From the NCBI GenBank assembly GCA_008330645.1, contig VLTN01000033.1:186001-250000 (forward strand): DNA of 64,000 nt, given 5' to 3'. A program made the position numbers and the translations under genes. Within the stretch, counting starts at the first letter, position 1. Every line of letters starts with the position of its first letter. This document shows positions 35,058 through 47,406 of this stretch, in pieces. Under the pieces are notes generated by a model that was not told the origin of the DNA, made no database searches, and saw only the letters and a list, made by a program, of their open reading frames with translations. The stretch comes from Cafeteria roenbergensis. Lineage: Eukaryota; Sar; Bigyra; Bicosoecida; Cafeteriaceae.

Positions 35058-38000
35058 ATGTCTGGTGCATTCCCTGTCCGGGTGTTGCTCCTGGAGCCCT
35101 GGGGGTCGGGGCTGGAGACGATTGGTGAGCCCTGCTTCAGTCCGCACCTGCTTGCACGCTCCCCGCGGGCTTCCCGAGGCGTGCCACTCCAGGGAATGTG
35201 CATAGCCTGGGCCTATCCAATGTTACTGGCCGACATGACTCGGTCCGCGTGGGCCGGCTGGCTCAAGCGGCAGCAGCGGCAGCCGTGCGCCCGGCTTTCC
35301 TGGGAGGCACGGCGAGGCTGGGGCCCGCCTTGGAAACAGGCCGCTGCACAATGGCAGCAGCTGACTAGTCGACCTGCGTGTGGCCCCGTGCTTGCGCCGC
35401 TCTGGGGTCCGTCGGCTTTTGATTCAGCTTCGCGCAAACGACCGCGCTGCGCGCTGCAGTGCATCGCGCGACAACGCCAACCGCATCGCTGAATCGCCGC
35501 CTGCATCCGCGGCCTTTGTGGCGTGCCTGTCCTGCCGCCTCTCCGTGAGGAGGACCTTCGCTGCCCCACCCCCCACCCCCAGCCACCCAACGCCCCGGGT
35601 CTTGAGCTGCCTGCCAAGGAGGGCCCTCTCAGCCTGGCACGTCCAGCCCAGCCATCTGTACCCGCAGCCCACACCAGCCCGCTCCTAGCCCCAGCACAAG
35701 CAACGCCGGCTCGATCTGCCTTCGTTGCCTCCTCGTCCTCGCCCTGCGTTCTGTCCGCAGGCTTCGTCAGATGCCTCCCCACCGACCCTCCAGCAGCCAT
35801 CAGCGCCGCTGTCGCGGAGGAGCTGCCGGCCGCGCCGAAGTCCTTCTCCCTGGCCACACTGCACCACCAGCACGAGGCAGGGGACTCGGCCTCCCCGCAG
35901 CTGAGGGCCTTTCACCAAGCGGCGGATCTTTGGGCCGGATCCGATCCAGGCACGCACGCCTCGCCCAGCTCGCGCGAAGCAAGCGGCCTGCCTCCGTCTG
36001 AAGCTCGCGCCCCAGCCTCTGCCACCGCGTCAGTGGTTGCATGTGCCGCCGCGACGCAGGCAGTTGCTGTGCGGCCCGCGCCCTCAGCCCCGGCCAAATA
36101 TTTTGCCGTCGACGTGACGCACACCTTCGCTACCTTGGCGGCAGCAGCTGCCGGGGTGTGGGGTGTTGGCCTGAAGGACGCCCTCCTCGCCGACGCGGAC
36201 GGTGCCGTCTGGCCTGGGCAGAGCCCGGTGCTCCAGACCCTGGCAGCGAGGCGCCGTCGCTTCCGCGAGCAGCGCGGCATCCCGCCCACAGCCGGCGCTC
36301 CTGATGACGAAATGGACCAAGGTGCGTCGCTCATTCTCAGCGAATCCTTCCCGGTTTCGACTAGCAGAGCTACTTCGGAGCGGCGAACCCTTCCATCCCA
36401 AGAGCCGGCCCCCGGCCACAGCTCGCATCCGGAGCGCGCATCCGTTGAGCGAAGTGGCAGCCACCCGCACCCGCACCCGCCCCAGCTGCAGCTGCAGCCC
36501 CGTCACGGGCAAGCGCCGAGCCTGCGACACAGGGGGGTGTCCCCGTCGCCGGCGTCCCCGCCGCGCGGGTACGCATCGCCCGTCCCCCGGGCCGAGGGGC
36601 CCGGAAGCCACCCGTTGCGGTCGGAGAGCACCGCAACCACGCTGCCCGTGCGCGCTGCGTGGGACCTCCCTGTAGCCGGAACGCCGAGCGGCGCTGCTTG
36701 GGCTGGCGCCGCGTTCAGCCCGGCCGCTGCTGTCGTTGGTCAATCGCCTGCACAGATGGGAGCCGCACCAGGAGCCGATCGCGGCCCCCCGCAAGGAGCG
36801 ACGTCGCCCGGCCGCGTGCCGGCGATTGCTTCTGCCGCTGCCAGCGCGGGGAGCGGCAGCGGCGGCCGTCGTGCCGGCGGCTCTGCCACGCAGCCGGCCC
36901 GCCACTGGGGTGGTGCTGGCTGGCGGCGGGCTGGAAGTGGGTTCGGCTCTGCCGAGCGGAGCGACTCGGTGTCTCTCACCGGAGTCGGCAACACAGGAAT
37001 GCCTCTGGTGCTCCCGTCAGGCGACGATCCAGCCGCCCTGGCCGCAACGATTGCCGCCATGCAGCGTCACCCGGTGACGTCCCCGCAGCACGGTGGGGAC
37101 GAACGACATCCGTCGGCAGCGCGCCCCGAAGCGCACTGGCACCAGCCCCTGCAGCCCGGTGCCCCGACTAGCCCGGTGTCGCTGCGTCGGTCGCCGCTCC
37201 GCTCCGACCGACCCGACTCCGGCCGCGGCGCGAGCGGGCCAACGACGGCACTGGGCTCTGCCCTCGACACCTGGCAGGGTCGCGGCGGGGGCGATGGGTA
37301 CGGCGTGGTCGGGCCAGCTGACGCCGACTCAGCCTCGCGCGAAGTGCGAAGCGGAGGCTCTGCCGGCAGCGGTGGCGGTTGGGACGGCACGGTTGCAGGT
37401 GGAGCTGGCAGCCCGGCCGGCGCAGCCGCCGCACCGGCGCCTGACGCTGCTGCAGGGAGCGACCCAGCGGAGGCGAGGCGACGCTTGGCGGTGCGGCGGG
37501 CCAACGCCAGCTCTCTGATTCGCGCGGCCTCGGGGCTTCACCCGGCTCTGCTTGACTCGCATGGCTCTGCCGGCAGAGCTGGTGTTGAGACTCGGTTTGA
37601 CGGGTTTGCGGAGGCCATTGCCCACGCGACGGCACGTGCCACGGCAGAGGCTGCGGACCGCGGAGCGGAGGCAGGGGCTGCCGCCGCGCGACGGCGGAAG
37701 GAGGCGGCGATGGGGCTGCGCGGCGGCAGGCTGGTGGCCGCCGCCGCCGACGGCGGCAGCAGCAGCAGCAGCAGGGGCGGTCGTGGAGGTGTCGATTTCG
37801 ACAGCGGCGAGGGCAGAGGCGCCACGGGCTCTAGCCGACGAGGCTGGCTGGGGGCGGGCGACGGCCCGGGACCGTCCGCTGCGAGGCAGCACCACCGTCG
37901 ATTCCCCGAGGGTTCGCGGCCGGGTGGCGCCTCCGTCAGCGACCCGTCAAGTGTCGGTCGGCTCGGCATCACCGGGCCCGGCATGGCGTCGGGCATGCTG

Positions 38001-41000
38001 TCAGCAGCGGCGGAGGCCCTGTCGCTCAGCTCTGCGGGCGGGTTGGGTGCAGAGCCGAGCAGCGCCTGGCAGCCGCCGAGGCCTGGCCCCCGGCGCAGTG
38101 GCAGCCACGAGCGCGGCGGCGCTGCTCCGAGCGGCGGGGCAGGCGCCGCCGCTGCGCAGGCGGCATCGGGACGCCGCGCTCAGCGTCTGGTGGCCGCCGC
38201 CGAGGCGGCGGGCGGGGCGGGGGCGGGGGCGGCTGCGCGTCTGTGGGTGCTCTTCGTGGCCAGGGCGGTGGCGGCCGCGCCACCGTCCCTCACCGTTGTG
38301 TCGGTGCGGTCGTTCCTGGCTCTACTCTCGGCAATCGGGGTGCTGGGGCCGGCGGAGGGGACTGCGCCCCCCAGGCCACCGCAAGCCGGGAACTCGGCCA
38401 GGACGTCAGCCAAGGGCACGTCAGGTGACGGTAGAGCTGCTGCTGGCGCCAGGGCAGGCGGCGCTGACCCCGCTCGAGCCAGGCGTCGCGCGGACGGGAC
38501 CTCGCACCGGCCGTCCCGCCGCGGCTTGGGCATTCCCTCGTCTCACGCCACCGCCATCGCCCGGGCCCGGGCGGCGGAGAGCGGGGCGTCCACGTCCACC
38601 CTCGGTTTTGCGGCCTTCTGCAATGCGCTTAGTGACGTGGCGGTCGTGGTTGAGTCCGCAAGAGCGCTGCGCACGGGGGAGCTTTCGGCCGACGTCGCGC
38701 CTGCGCCCGCTCCGTCCGCTTCCAAGTCGCTGCCGCGCCTGGAGCCTGCCGTTGCGATGGGGAGGCTGTTCCAGCGGTGCCTCCTCGTGGCGGCAGAGGC
38801 CGCAGCCATGGCGCTCGACCGCGTCCTGGCGTCCCTGGCAGAGGCCTGGCCGCTCAACGTCGTGTCAGCGTGCTCGGCAGAGCTGGCGGCCGCAGCTGAC
38901 GCGATCCAGCAGGCAGAGCCGTGGCTCGACCCTTCCCAAAGAGTCGCGCTCCGCAGGGCTGCGGCGCTGTGCGCCGTCGCGGGGCCCTGCCTGACGCTGC
39001 CGCCGTGCCTCGGCAGCGGGGCAGCCGAAGCCATGGGCACGGTGGTCGCGGCCGCTGGCGGCGTGGACTCGTCTCACCGCGGCAGGCGCAACGGCCGTCT
39101 GCCCCTGCCTTTCTCGCGGGAAGGTGGGCGCGACGGTGATGGGTCAAGGCGGCGGGAGCGGGGGCCGGAGCAGGGGCCTTGGCGGTCCAGCTCGGCGGAG
39201 CACGCGAGTCGTCGCGGGCCGTCGGCGTCGTCGGCAGCGCGCAGGCAGCCGGCGGAACGCGGCTACAGCCGCGGCGCAGCGCCCGCCGGAACGCCAGCGT
39301 CAGGGGCGCCAAGCCGCAGTGAGGCGCCCGCATTTGCGGCTCGCGCACCGGCTGGCTCGGCAGCGCCGCCGCCTAGGGCCCCGGCCGACCCGTCTGCGGC
39401 CGTCAACCCGACATCAAGAGGCCATCAAAGGCGGCGCTCCAGCTCTTCACGGGGGCTGAACCCCAAGCCGCAACTGGAACCGGCTCGCCGCGGCCCGGCG
39501 CCCTCATCACGCAAAAGAGACGGACTCAGCACTTCTGTGAGCGGATACGCCCGCCGCAGCGGGCCTGGCGGCGGCGCCGAGAGCCGAGCAACTGAGGGAC
39601 TCGGTGGCTCGGCTCTGCCAACGTCTTCCATCGGTAGAGCCGGCAGAGCGGCGGGCCAGGCACCTCTGGAGCGCAGGGCGCTAGAGGCGGGCGATGCCCG
39701 GCAGAGCAGGGGCCTGAGGGCAGGAGAGGCGTTTTCCTTGCGGTTCCGGTCCAGCTCTGCCGACGAAGTGGGGTCGCTTGCCTCTTCCCTCGGATCGGCC
39801 GAGGCTGAGCTGCTGCGGGGCATCGGCCACCTGCGTCGCTCACACCCATCCAATCGTTCCGGTTCGGGGGGCGGCCGGGGCGTTGGCGACCCCGTGTTTG
39901 CATCGGAGTCCCCGGTCAGCGACATTGACGACGCCAGCAGCCGGTCAGACTTCTATCGGCGAGACATCAGCATTGACTCCGACGGCGATCGTGACGGCGA
40001 CTTTGGCGGCGACGGCCTCCGCTTCGACTCCTCCACCGGTCGAACCCTGCCCAGCCCTCTTCGTCAGTCGTCAACCCGCTCTCCCTCAGGAAGGGCCGCT
40101 TCAGACCCTCAAACCTGCCGGGCAGAGCCGACGCTTAGGCCCGCCGCAGGCCCAGCCGGTCGACCCGCCGACGAGGAGGCTCTGCTGGCAGAGCTGGAGT
40201 CGTCGCTGGCGGAGGAGGCAGCCATTGCGCGATCTGCCGCCCGCACCACCAGCGACACGCTTCCCCCCAGCAGCGACTTGGATCACCCCCCTCAACGCGG
40301 CAGGCTGCACGGCGGTGCCACCCATGCCGATCTCTCCGCTGCGGAAGCCAGCGCTGACGAGATGCCTCAGAGTTGCGAAGTGGCTCTGCACAGAATCCGA
40401 TGCAGAGCCGCGTCGCTTGGCTTTCCAGTGCCGCAGGGCGGACACCGCCCCTCAACGGCGGGGCTCAGCTCTGGCGCCGGTGGCGGCGCCCCAAGTGGGG
40501 CACCAGACTCTGCTGGTGACGGCGGTGAGGGCAGAGCCGGGCGCTCCGCACCGGGGTCGGACTCCATGGCGAAGCTTGACTCCGTGCAGACCGTGGCTGC
40601 GAGCCGAACGCTGGCGCTGCCGCCAGCCGGTCTCCCGGGCATCACAAACACCGTCACGCTTGCGTTCCTGGCTGTGGTCATCGATGTTGCGTCTCTGCAC
40701 CTGGAAGCGGATGCGGAGCTGCGCGCGGAGCTGCGCGCGGAGCTGCGCGCGGAGCTCCGCACGGACGCGCCTGACATCGCTGGCGGCTTGCGTGCGCCGG
40801 CGCTTGACGAGCCTGAGGGGTCTCGCTCTCGGGGCGCTGCCCCAGCGTCGGCGCCGCCTGCCCGGGCCGGCGGGGACGCAGTCGCGAGCGAGTCACCGCC
40901 CGGTCATCGGCCGGGCAGCGGCCCGCTCGGCTTCCTCCCGTCCGAAGTGGCAGAGCTACTTTTGCGGCCGGCTCTGCCGTGCTCGACCGTGGCCGGGGTT

Positions 41001-44000
41001 TTGTTTCTGGCAACGTCTGCGTCGCTCCCGCTGACGCTTCGCCAATCGTCGGCGTCGCTGCCCGACGCCATCCTGGAATCGCTCATGGCATCGCTCACTT
41101 CGTCGAGGGTTGAGTCGCTCTCTGCCTCCGCCGCCGAGCTGGGGGGCGCAGCAGCTGAGGCCCACACACGCTCTGCAGTGAAGCGGCTTCGGGCCGCAGC
41201 GGCGGCGGAGCGGACCGCGAAGCCGGCGTTACAAGTGATGGACCCTCTCACAGGGGCCCCTAGAGAGCACACCAGCATGGACCCCCGTGGTGGTGGGCCA
41301 CCAGGTGCCGGCCAGGCAGGTGAACGAGGCCGCCCGAATCGAGCCGGCAGCTCGGGCCGAGGCGCCAGCGGCTCGACCCACGCCTCTCCAGAAGGCACGA
41401 GCAACCCTGGCGGGGGCGGGGGCGGGGGCGGGGGCATGTGGGCACGTGGCAGTGCGCGTGCGCAGGCGGAGGCCTATGGCCGTTCGGCCGGCGAAACTAT
41501 GTTCCGGCGAGGCCTCGGCCTAGCGCCAGCCTTGCATTCCCGGTCAGCTCCCAGTCACCCTGCAGGTACCGTGGCTGGGGCGCTGCAAGGGGGCGGCCCC
41601 ATGCTGGAGGACGGCGATGGCGAGGGCGAAGCATCGGATCGCGCAGCCGACGCGCTGGGCAGCACGGTGGGAGTGGACAGCGACGCGGTCACGCGCGCAT
41701 CATCTGTCTGTCAAGCCACCATCCACGGCAAATCACACCGGGGAACGATGCAGTGCCAGGGTGCGGGCGGGGCGGACGCGGCCATTGCCGGCGCGGAGGC
41801 CGCGCGGGCGGCAGCGCAGTCGCTGTTCCAGTCGCCGGCGCCCACGCACGCGCCGCGACGAACCGGCGCTGCAGAAGCCACGTCTTCCGCTCCCCGGGGG
41901 GGCTCGGCCCGCACATTGGAGGAAGGGTCGGGCGGTGGACGGGGGGGCGCTCACGGGTCGTCCGGCCGCAACCAGAGTTCCGCTGGGGGCGGAGGCGCTG
42001 GCGGCAGACACCGCTCTCCGTCGCAGGCTACGCGGTCGGGAGAAGTGCCTCTCATCCTCGACGACGGGGCGACGCACACTCTGCGCTTCATGGGGGCATC
42101 GCCCGGCTCTGCCGCCACCAACGGGTCTGTGTCCTCGGCAGCGTCGTCCTCGGAAGCTGCCGAGCACGGCGCCGCCCGCAAGCTGCTGGAGTCCCTCATT
42201 CGCGGCGACAATCCTGCCACCCAAGACCTCCTGTCGGCTCTGCCGGTGTCAGGAGCAGCGGAGCTGTACGGCCCTCGGCAGAGCTGGCACCGGGCGCGCC
42301 GTGCTGGTACGGCTTCTGGCGCTGCCGGCAGGATTGGCAACGGTCAATCGCCCGGCAGGGCTGGTTCGGGCCGCCACCGCGCCCGTGACGCTGGGGATCG
42401 AGTCGCTGCCCCGAGCGGCCACGGACGCCACGAGGGCAGGCCATCGGCCCAGGCGGCAACCAGTGCTGGCGGCGGCAGCGTTGCTGGGGCTGCGGCTTCG
42501 GCGGCTCGCTCCCCCGATCGCTCTGGGAACGCCGGCACGATGGTGCCCGGCCCCGCGGCCGGGGCAGGGGCAGGGGCGGCCTTGGCCCCTGGTGCTGGCG
42601 TGGCCGATGCCGCTGCCGCTGCAAGCGGTGCGATCGAGGCAGCCGCCCCGCCCGCCGCCGGAGCCGGTGGCAATGCCAGTCGCCGCCCCGCGGAGCCACC
42701 TTCGCTCCCATCGGCCTCATCCCGGCAGCACCCCAACCAGAGGCATCCTGCGGTTGTGCCGGCCAGCCGCTCGGGCTCCACATCTGGACCGCCCTTCGTC
42801 GGCGGGAGCGACGCCCCGGCCCGCGGCGAGACGGCTGGCGCAGGCGGCCTCGCGAGGAGACCGCTCCGCGACCAGTCGGCCGTGTTCTCGCAAGCAGCCC
42901 CGTCCGGGAGAAGCGCTGGGGTGGAGGGCGGTGCCGCCACTGCGGCCGGCTCGTCGTCCGTGGGTGGGACTCTGGGTCATGGCTTTGCCGTCGGACCCGA
43001 GTCGCCGGTGTGGCAGGCTGGCGACGTTCTTGACCGCCGAAGCGCTCACATCGGCTCTCCCAGGGCAGACGGCGTCACCGATGGGGCTGCGCAGGGACAG
43101 TCCACTCGCCCGGGGCGCCAGCGGGCGCGCTCTGCGAGCGCCCCGGGCATCTGTGCGGTGGAGCCGGAGGCGGTGCCTCCGACGCGCAGCGACGCAAAAG
43201 CCTTCCCCCCAGAGGGTCCCTCGCAAGGGCAGTCGCCGAGCAAACGGCAGTTGCACAGCCACCCCGGATCGCCTGAGGAGCCGGCCGTCTCGCGGCCATC
43301 GTCCGGGCATCGCTCAGCAGCACACTCCTCGTCCGACCCGTCAAAGGCGCCGACGTCCAAGGACCAAGCCCCTGCCAGGGGCCAGCCACGAGAGGGGATG
43401 GGCGGGGACGGCGCCGGGCCCGTTTCGCGCGATGCTGTGGACGCCGATGGCTCTGCCGGCCAGGGCGGCGCGCTTGGTCAGTCGCTCGCAACGGCAGCGC
43501 CGGCATCGCGAGCAGGTGCTGCCGCTGCGGCCTCTGCTGCCGCTGGTGGCGGCGGCGGCGGCACGGCCGCAGAGGAGTCTGCAAGGCCGCTGCAGTCAGC
43601 AGCTCCGGCGGTGCCTGCGGGTCCGCTGGGCCGCTCGCCGTCATCGTCGCCGCCACCCTCATCATCGGCTGCAATCGCTCTCGCCGCTCCCGGGGGCGGG
43701 GCCCATGCCAGGGCCGCCACTCCTGCTGCCGGAACGGCCACGGCCGCGGCCGCGGCCGCCGAGCTCGCAGCCAGGCGCGCTGCCGCCCAGGGCAGGCCGC
43801 CAGCGGGCGGGCACGCCAGCGGTCAAGGCCCATCAGCTGCGGGCGCCAACGCTCCTGCGACCGTCGGTGCTGACGCCGCTGCGAAGGCTTCGTCTGCGCC
43901 CCGGGCTGCTGCCCCCACCGCCGCAGCCGCGACTCAAGTGCCGGCAGAGCACACGCCTGCGCTTGCAGTGGGGACTGACGATGCTCATGCCTCTGCGAGG

Positions 44001-47000
44001 GGTCGCTCTGAGGACGCTGCCCGAGCGACGGCCCCCCAGATGCAGGGCCGCTCGCAGCGCGGCCCAAATGGTCCTCCCCACCTCGAGGATCATTCCGCCG
44101 GCTTCCCCCTGCTGCCGGGGCCGGGCGCCGCCGAGGCAGAGCAGCGCCTGCGCGCAACGCTTCCCGACCGCCGAGCCGACGCCTCGCCTGGCTCCTTCTC
44201 CGCGCACCACTCCCCTGATCGCCTCGGCCGCGCCGAAGCGGACGAGGCAGAGCCCCCTGCCGACGAAGTGGCCCGCCACCAGGGCCTCGCCGTCCTCAGC
44301 GACGGTGCCGTGCTGGTGTGGGGCAGAGCCCTCGACCCCGCCGTCGGCGTGGGGGTGGCCTCGCCGTGGATGCAGCTTCGCTCCGATGGCCGGAAGCTTC
44401 TCCTCCGCCTGCTGTTCATCGAGCGCAGAGCCAGACTCGCTGCCGAATCCCAGGCGCTCGAGGCAGCGGCCGCAGCTGCCGCCGCAGCAGCTGCGCACCC
44501 CGCGGCTGTCACGCGGCACGGAACGCGCGATCCTGCCGCGTCGCCCCAGCAGCAGCTCGTGCCAGCTTCAGACCTGGATCCGTCCGCAATGACGCCGGCG
44601 GAGCAGCTGCAAGAGCGCATGAGTACGAGTGTCCGGCGATGGGTGGCGGTGGAGGGTGGCTCTACCGGAAGCCACGGCGGGCAGAGCCTCGAGCTGTTTG
44701 ACAGCCTGTTCAGCGCTCGGGCCATGGGGCTGCACCTGCCGTTCCAGGCGTTCGTCGAGCGGCACAGGCGCGACCTCAGCCTGGCCTGTGGCTGTGTGTT
44801 TGCGCTGATGGACCTTGAGGAGCAGTGGTCTGACGGGCTGACGGCCTTGGCCGACCACGACGCCAGGGTGGCTGAGGCGGACCAGCAGGTGGCGAAGGCG
44901 CGGGAGGTGGAGGAGGCTGCCAACAGGGCGTCGGCTGACAGGCGGGCAGCTGAGCGGGCGCTGGCGGAGGCAGAGGCGGAGGCGGAGGCGGACGGTGAGG
45001 GTGACGGCGACGGCGACGGTGATGCTGGCACCGACGCGGGTGTGGAGCTTGACGCGTCTGCGGCTGCCCCGTCCAGACACGGCGCAGTCGACTCCTCAGG
45101 CGGCGGCAAAACGATTGACAGGTTTGCGAGAGTTGCCAGCGCAACGGACGCCGCTCTGGGAACGTCAACGGCTCAAACTTCCGCCGCATCAGCTGACCCA
45201 GCAGATCCGCAACTCGGACCCCGCGTCCCTGCCGACGCTCACGCCTTGGCAGGCGACGCCCGCCCCCTGCCGCCCGGCGCAGCGCCGTCCCGCCCACCTG
45301 CCGTGGCCAAGCGCCTCTCGCCCGTGGCGCTGGCCCGCGCAGCTGCTGCTCGCGCGCGGGCGGCAGACAAGGAGGCTGCCAGCCGCCTCGCTCGCAGCCG
45401 CGTGCAGATCAACAAGCTCTATTCCGAGGCCGAAGTTGCTGCCTGCAGAGCCGAGGAGTTGCTTTGCCAGTGCGTGTCCAGCTATCGAGCAGTCACGGAC
45501 GTTTTCTTCGCTGGAAATCCCGTTGCGGGCATGGGGGAGTCGGGTGGCGCCGGCGCTGTTGCAGGTGCTGACGGTGGCGGCGGAGGGGGCGGCAGCGGCA
45601 GCGGTAGCGCCGCTGGAGGCGGTGCCGGCGCGACGGCGAGCGGCGTGCCTGCAACGCCGATCGGGGTGCCCGTGCGGCCTGAGACACGGGAGCGGTGCTG
45701 TGTCATGGCCACGCTCACGCTGGCAGCGTATATCCGGCCCAGGCTTGAGACGCCGCCGCAACGCCTCGACCTGACAGCCTTGTTCCCACCGCTTGCATCG
45801 GCTCGGCGGGCCCGATCCAAGCGTGGCGCCGCGTCAGAACCTCGAGCGGGTCAAGGCGAGCCTCACGCGGGCGGCGCTGCTGGCGCTGCTGGCGGGCCAA
45901 CGCATGGGGCCGACGCGCACTCCGGCGCCGCCACTCCGACGTCGACGGGCCCTGCGGCAGGCACCGCCGCAGGGGCAGCAGGTGCGGCAGGGACGGGGCG
46001 CGCGGGGACGGCAACGGGAGGGGCAAGCGCGGAGGCCGGGGCAGGGCCTGAGGCGGAGGCGGCGAGGCGGAGGGCGGCCAGGGCCGAGCGACGCGCCGCC
46101 GCTGCTGCCGAAGGGCGGCGGATGGCGTGGGCGGTCGGGGCCGCAGCAGCAACGGCCGCAGCGTTGGGCTTCGGGCCCCGCAAGGCCAGAGGCGGAGGCA
46201 GCGGGGGAGGGGGCGTGGGGGCCGGGGGAGACGGGCGCGGCGCTGCTGTCGGAGGGAGCGTGGGGAGTGGTGCCAGCAGCGCCGCGGGTCACGGCGACGC
46301 GGGCCCAGGCGTGGAGTGGGAGCGGCCGGACGAGGGCCGGCGGGGGGCTGGCGCCGCGGCTGGCGGCGGCGGGAGCTCGCTGGAGGACGACTTTCCAACG
46401 GGCATGGACGACGGTCTGGCCGACCTCCAGGCCGCCGGGGCAGGATCGGGACTCCACGAGGAAATCGCGGGGGGGTGGGAGCGGGCGGGAGAGGTGGGGC
46501 CCGCCGAGGCCCTGGGCGCTGGCGTGATGATCGTGCTCCGACGGCAGATCACCGGCGAGGACGGGCGCGGGCGGCCCGTTCGGCAGCAGCGGCGGCGCCT
46601 GCCCCCGTCCCCCGCCGACGTGTTTGGGTGGGCCCGGCGCCAGCTGGCCTCGCAGCTGCTGAAGCGGGCGCTGCCGGCGTGGGTGAAGAGCCCCGAGGGG
46701 GAGGCCGCCCTGGCTCGACACTCCCCGCAGGCCACCGGCAGGGGGGGGGCGGGCGGAGGGGGCACCATGTCTGGCGAGACAAGCGACGGGAGCGGGGAGG
46801 AGGACGGGGCGGAAGAGGGGGACGCAAGGGCGGGCGCGCTCAGGGCTTCGACGTCTGCGCCAGCACCAGCTGCCTTCGGACCGGCGGAGCAAGTGGGCGG
46901 CGCTGGCCACGAGGCCGGGCCGGGCCCAGCGGGGGCAGACGCGTCGGCAGCAGCAGGCGCTGGCGGTGCGGTGGCCGGTGATGCTGCAGGAGAAGCACGG

Positions 47001-47135
47001 AAGGCAGCTGGGGCAAATGCAGAAACCTCGCATGCTGCTGTTGCCCCGCGTGCAGGGTGGTGCTGCTGCTGGGGTAGCGGCCCGAGTGTGCCAGCAAGCC
47101 GGCCGTCGCCTGTGGGAGCTGCTGCAGAGCCGTAG
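35058..47135 (+). CDS. Giant low-complexity protein, function unknown
   Basis: Two exons (35058-35124, 35761-47135) encode 3813 residues. The first exon (MSGAFPVRVLLLEPWGSGLE, TIG) ends at GTGAGC and joins in phase at TCCGCAG to FVRCLPTDPPAAISA. Most of the protein is Ala/Gly/Ser/Pro-rich and surely disordered. Four stretches look folded: residues 120-195 (VTHTFATLAAAAAGVWGVGL); about 840-1100, with VSVRSFLALLSAIGVLG and TLGFAAFCNALSDVA, a spacing like the paired helices of TPPP/p25-alpha-type domains (weak), then a helical stretch with LFQRCLLVAAEAAAMALDRV; about 1630-1780; and about 2860-3330, with LLLRLLFIERRARLAAESQA, FVERHRRDLSLACGCVFALM and a coiled coil. No enzyme motif, signal peptide or membrane helix was seen. 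A cytoskeletal or scaffold role is only a guess. More introns of length divisible by three could be hidden inside. Confidence 0.65.
37564..37579. repeat. Perfect 16-nt palindrome GCTCTGCCGGCAGAGC
   Basis: Two copies of an octamer that recurs across the window stand back to back as a perfect palindrome inside the giant-protein gene. The identical 16-mer is also at 61968-61983 in an unrelated gene. Confidence 0.95.
40713..40760 (+). repeat. 12-bp tandem repeat coding for Glu-Leu-Arg-Ala
   Basis: The unit GCGGAGCTGCGC occurs four times in a row, the last copy with one change, inside the giant-protein gene and codes for AELR repeats in a helical region that begins LEADAELRAELRAELRAELR. Confidence 0.93.
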
Positions 47136-47406
47136 CCCTCTCTCTCTCTCCCTCCTGGCCTGCGGCACGAGCACCCGACGAAGGTGTGTTGGCGTGCAGC
47201 TGCGTTGGGGATGTTGTCGGTCGTGCTTTGCGGCCGTGCGTGTGTGTTGTGCTTTGTCGGTGGCCGATTGCGCTTCGCGTAAATTGCGATGTTGTTTGTG
47301 GTTGGCCCTTGGGCAGGCGGCCTTGCACCCGACTTTTGCGCCCGTACTCACTGCCGGGTCGCAGCTGCCCTACGTCGTGCCGCCATGGCTCGCATCGCGC
47401 AAACTG

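Noticed and set aside
34747-35205. Open frame with a hydrophobic N terminus (MPYAPLAATLGVGFGVLACL)
   Set aside because: It overlaps the first exon of the giant-protein gene in another frame, its remainder is not protein-like, and it has no splice support.
41617-44592. 991-residue plus-strand frame overlapping the giant-protein gene
   Set aside because: It is an Arg/Pro-rich shadow in another frame; the main frame alone stays open for 11 kb and contains the more protein-like stretches.
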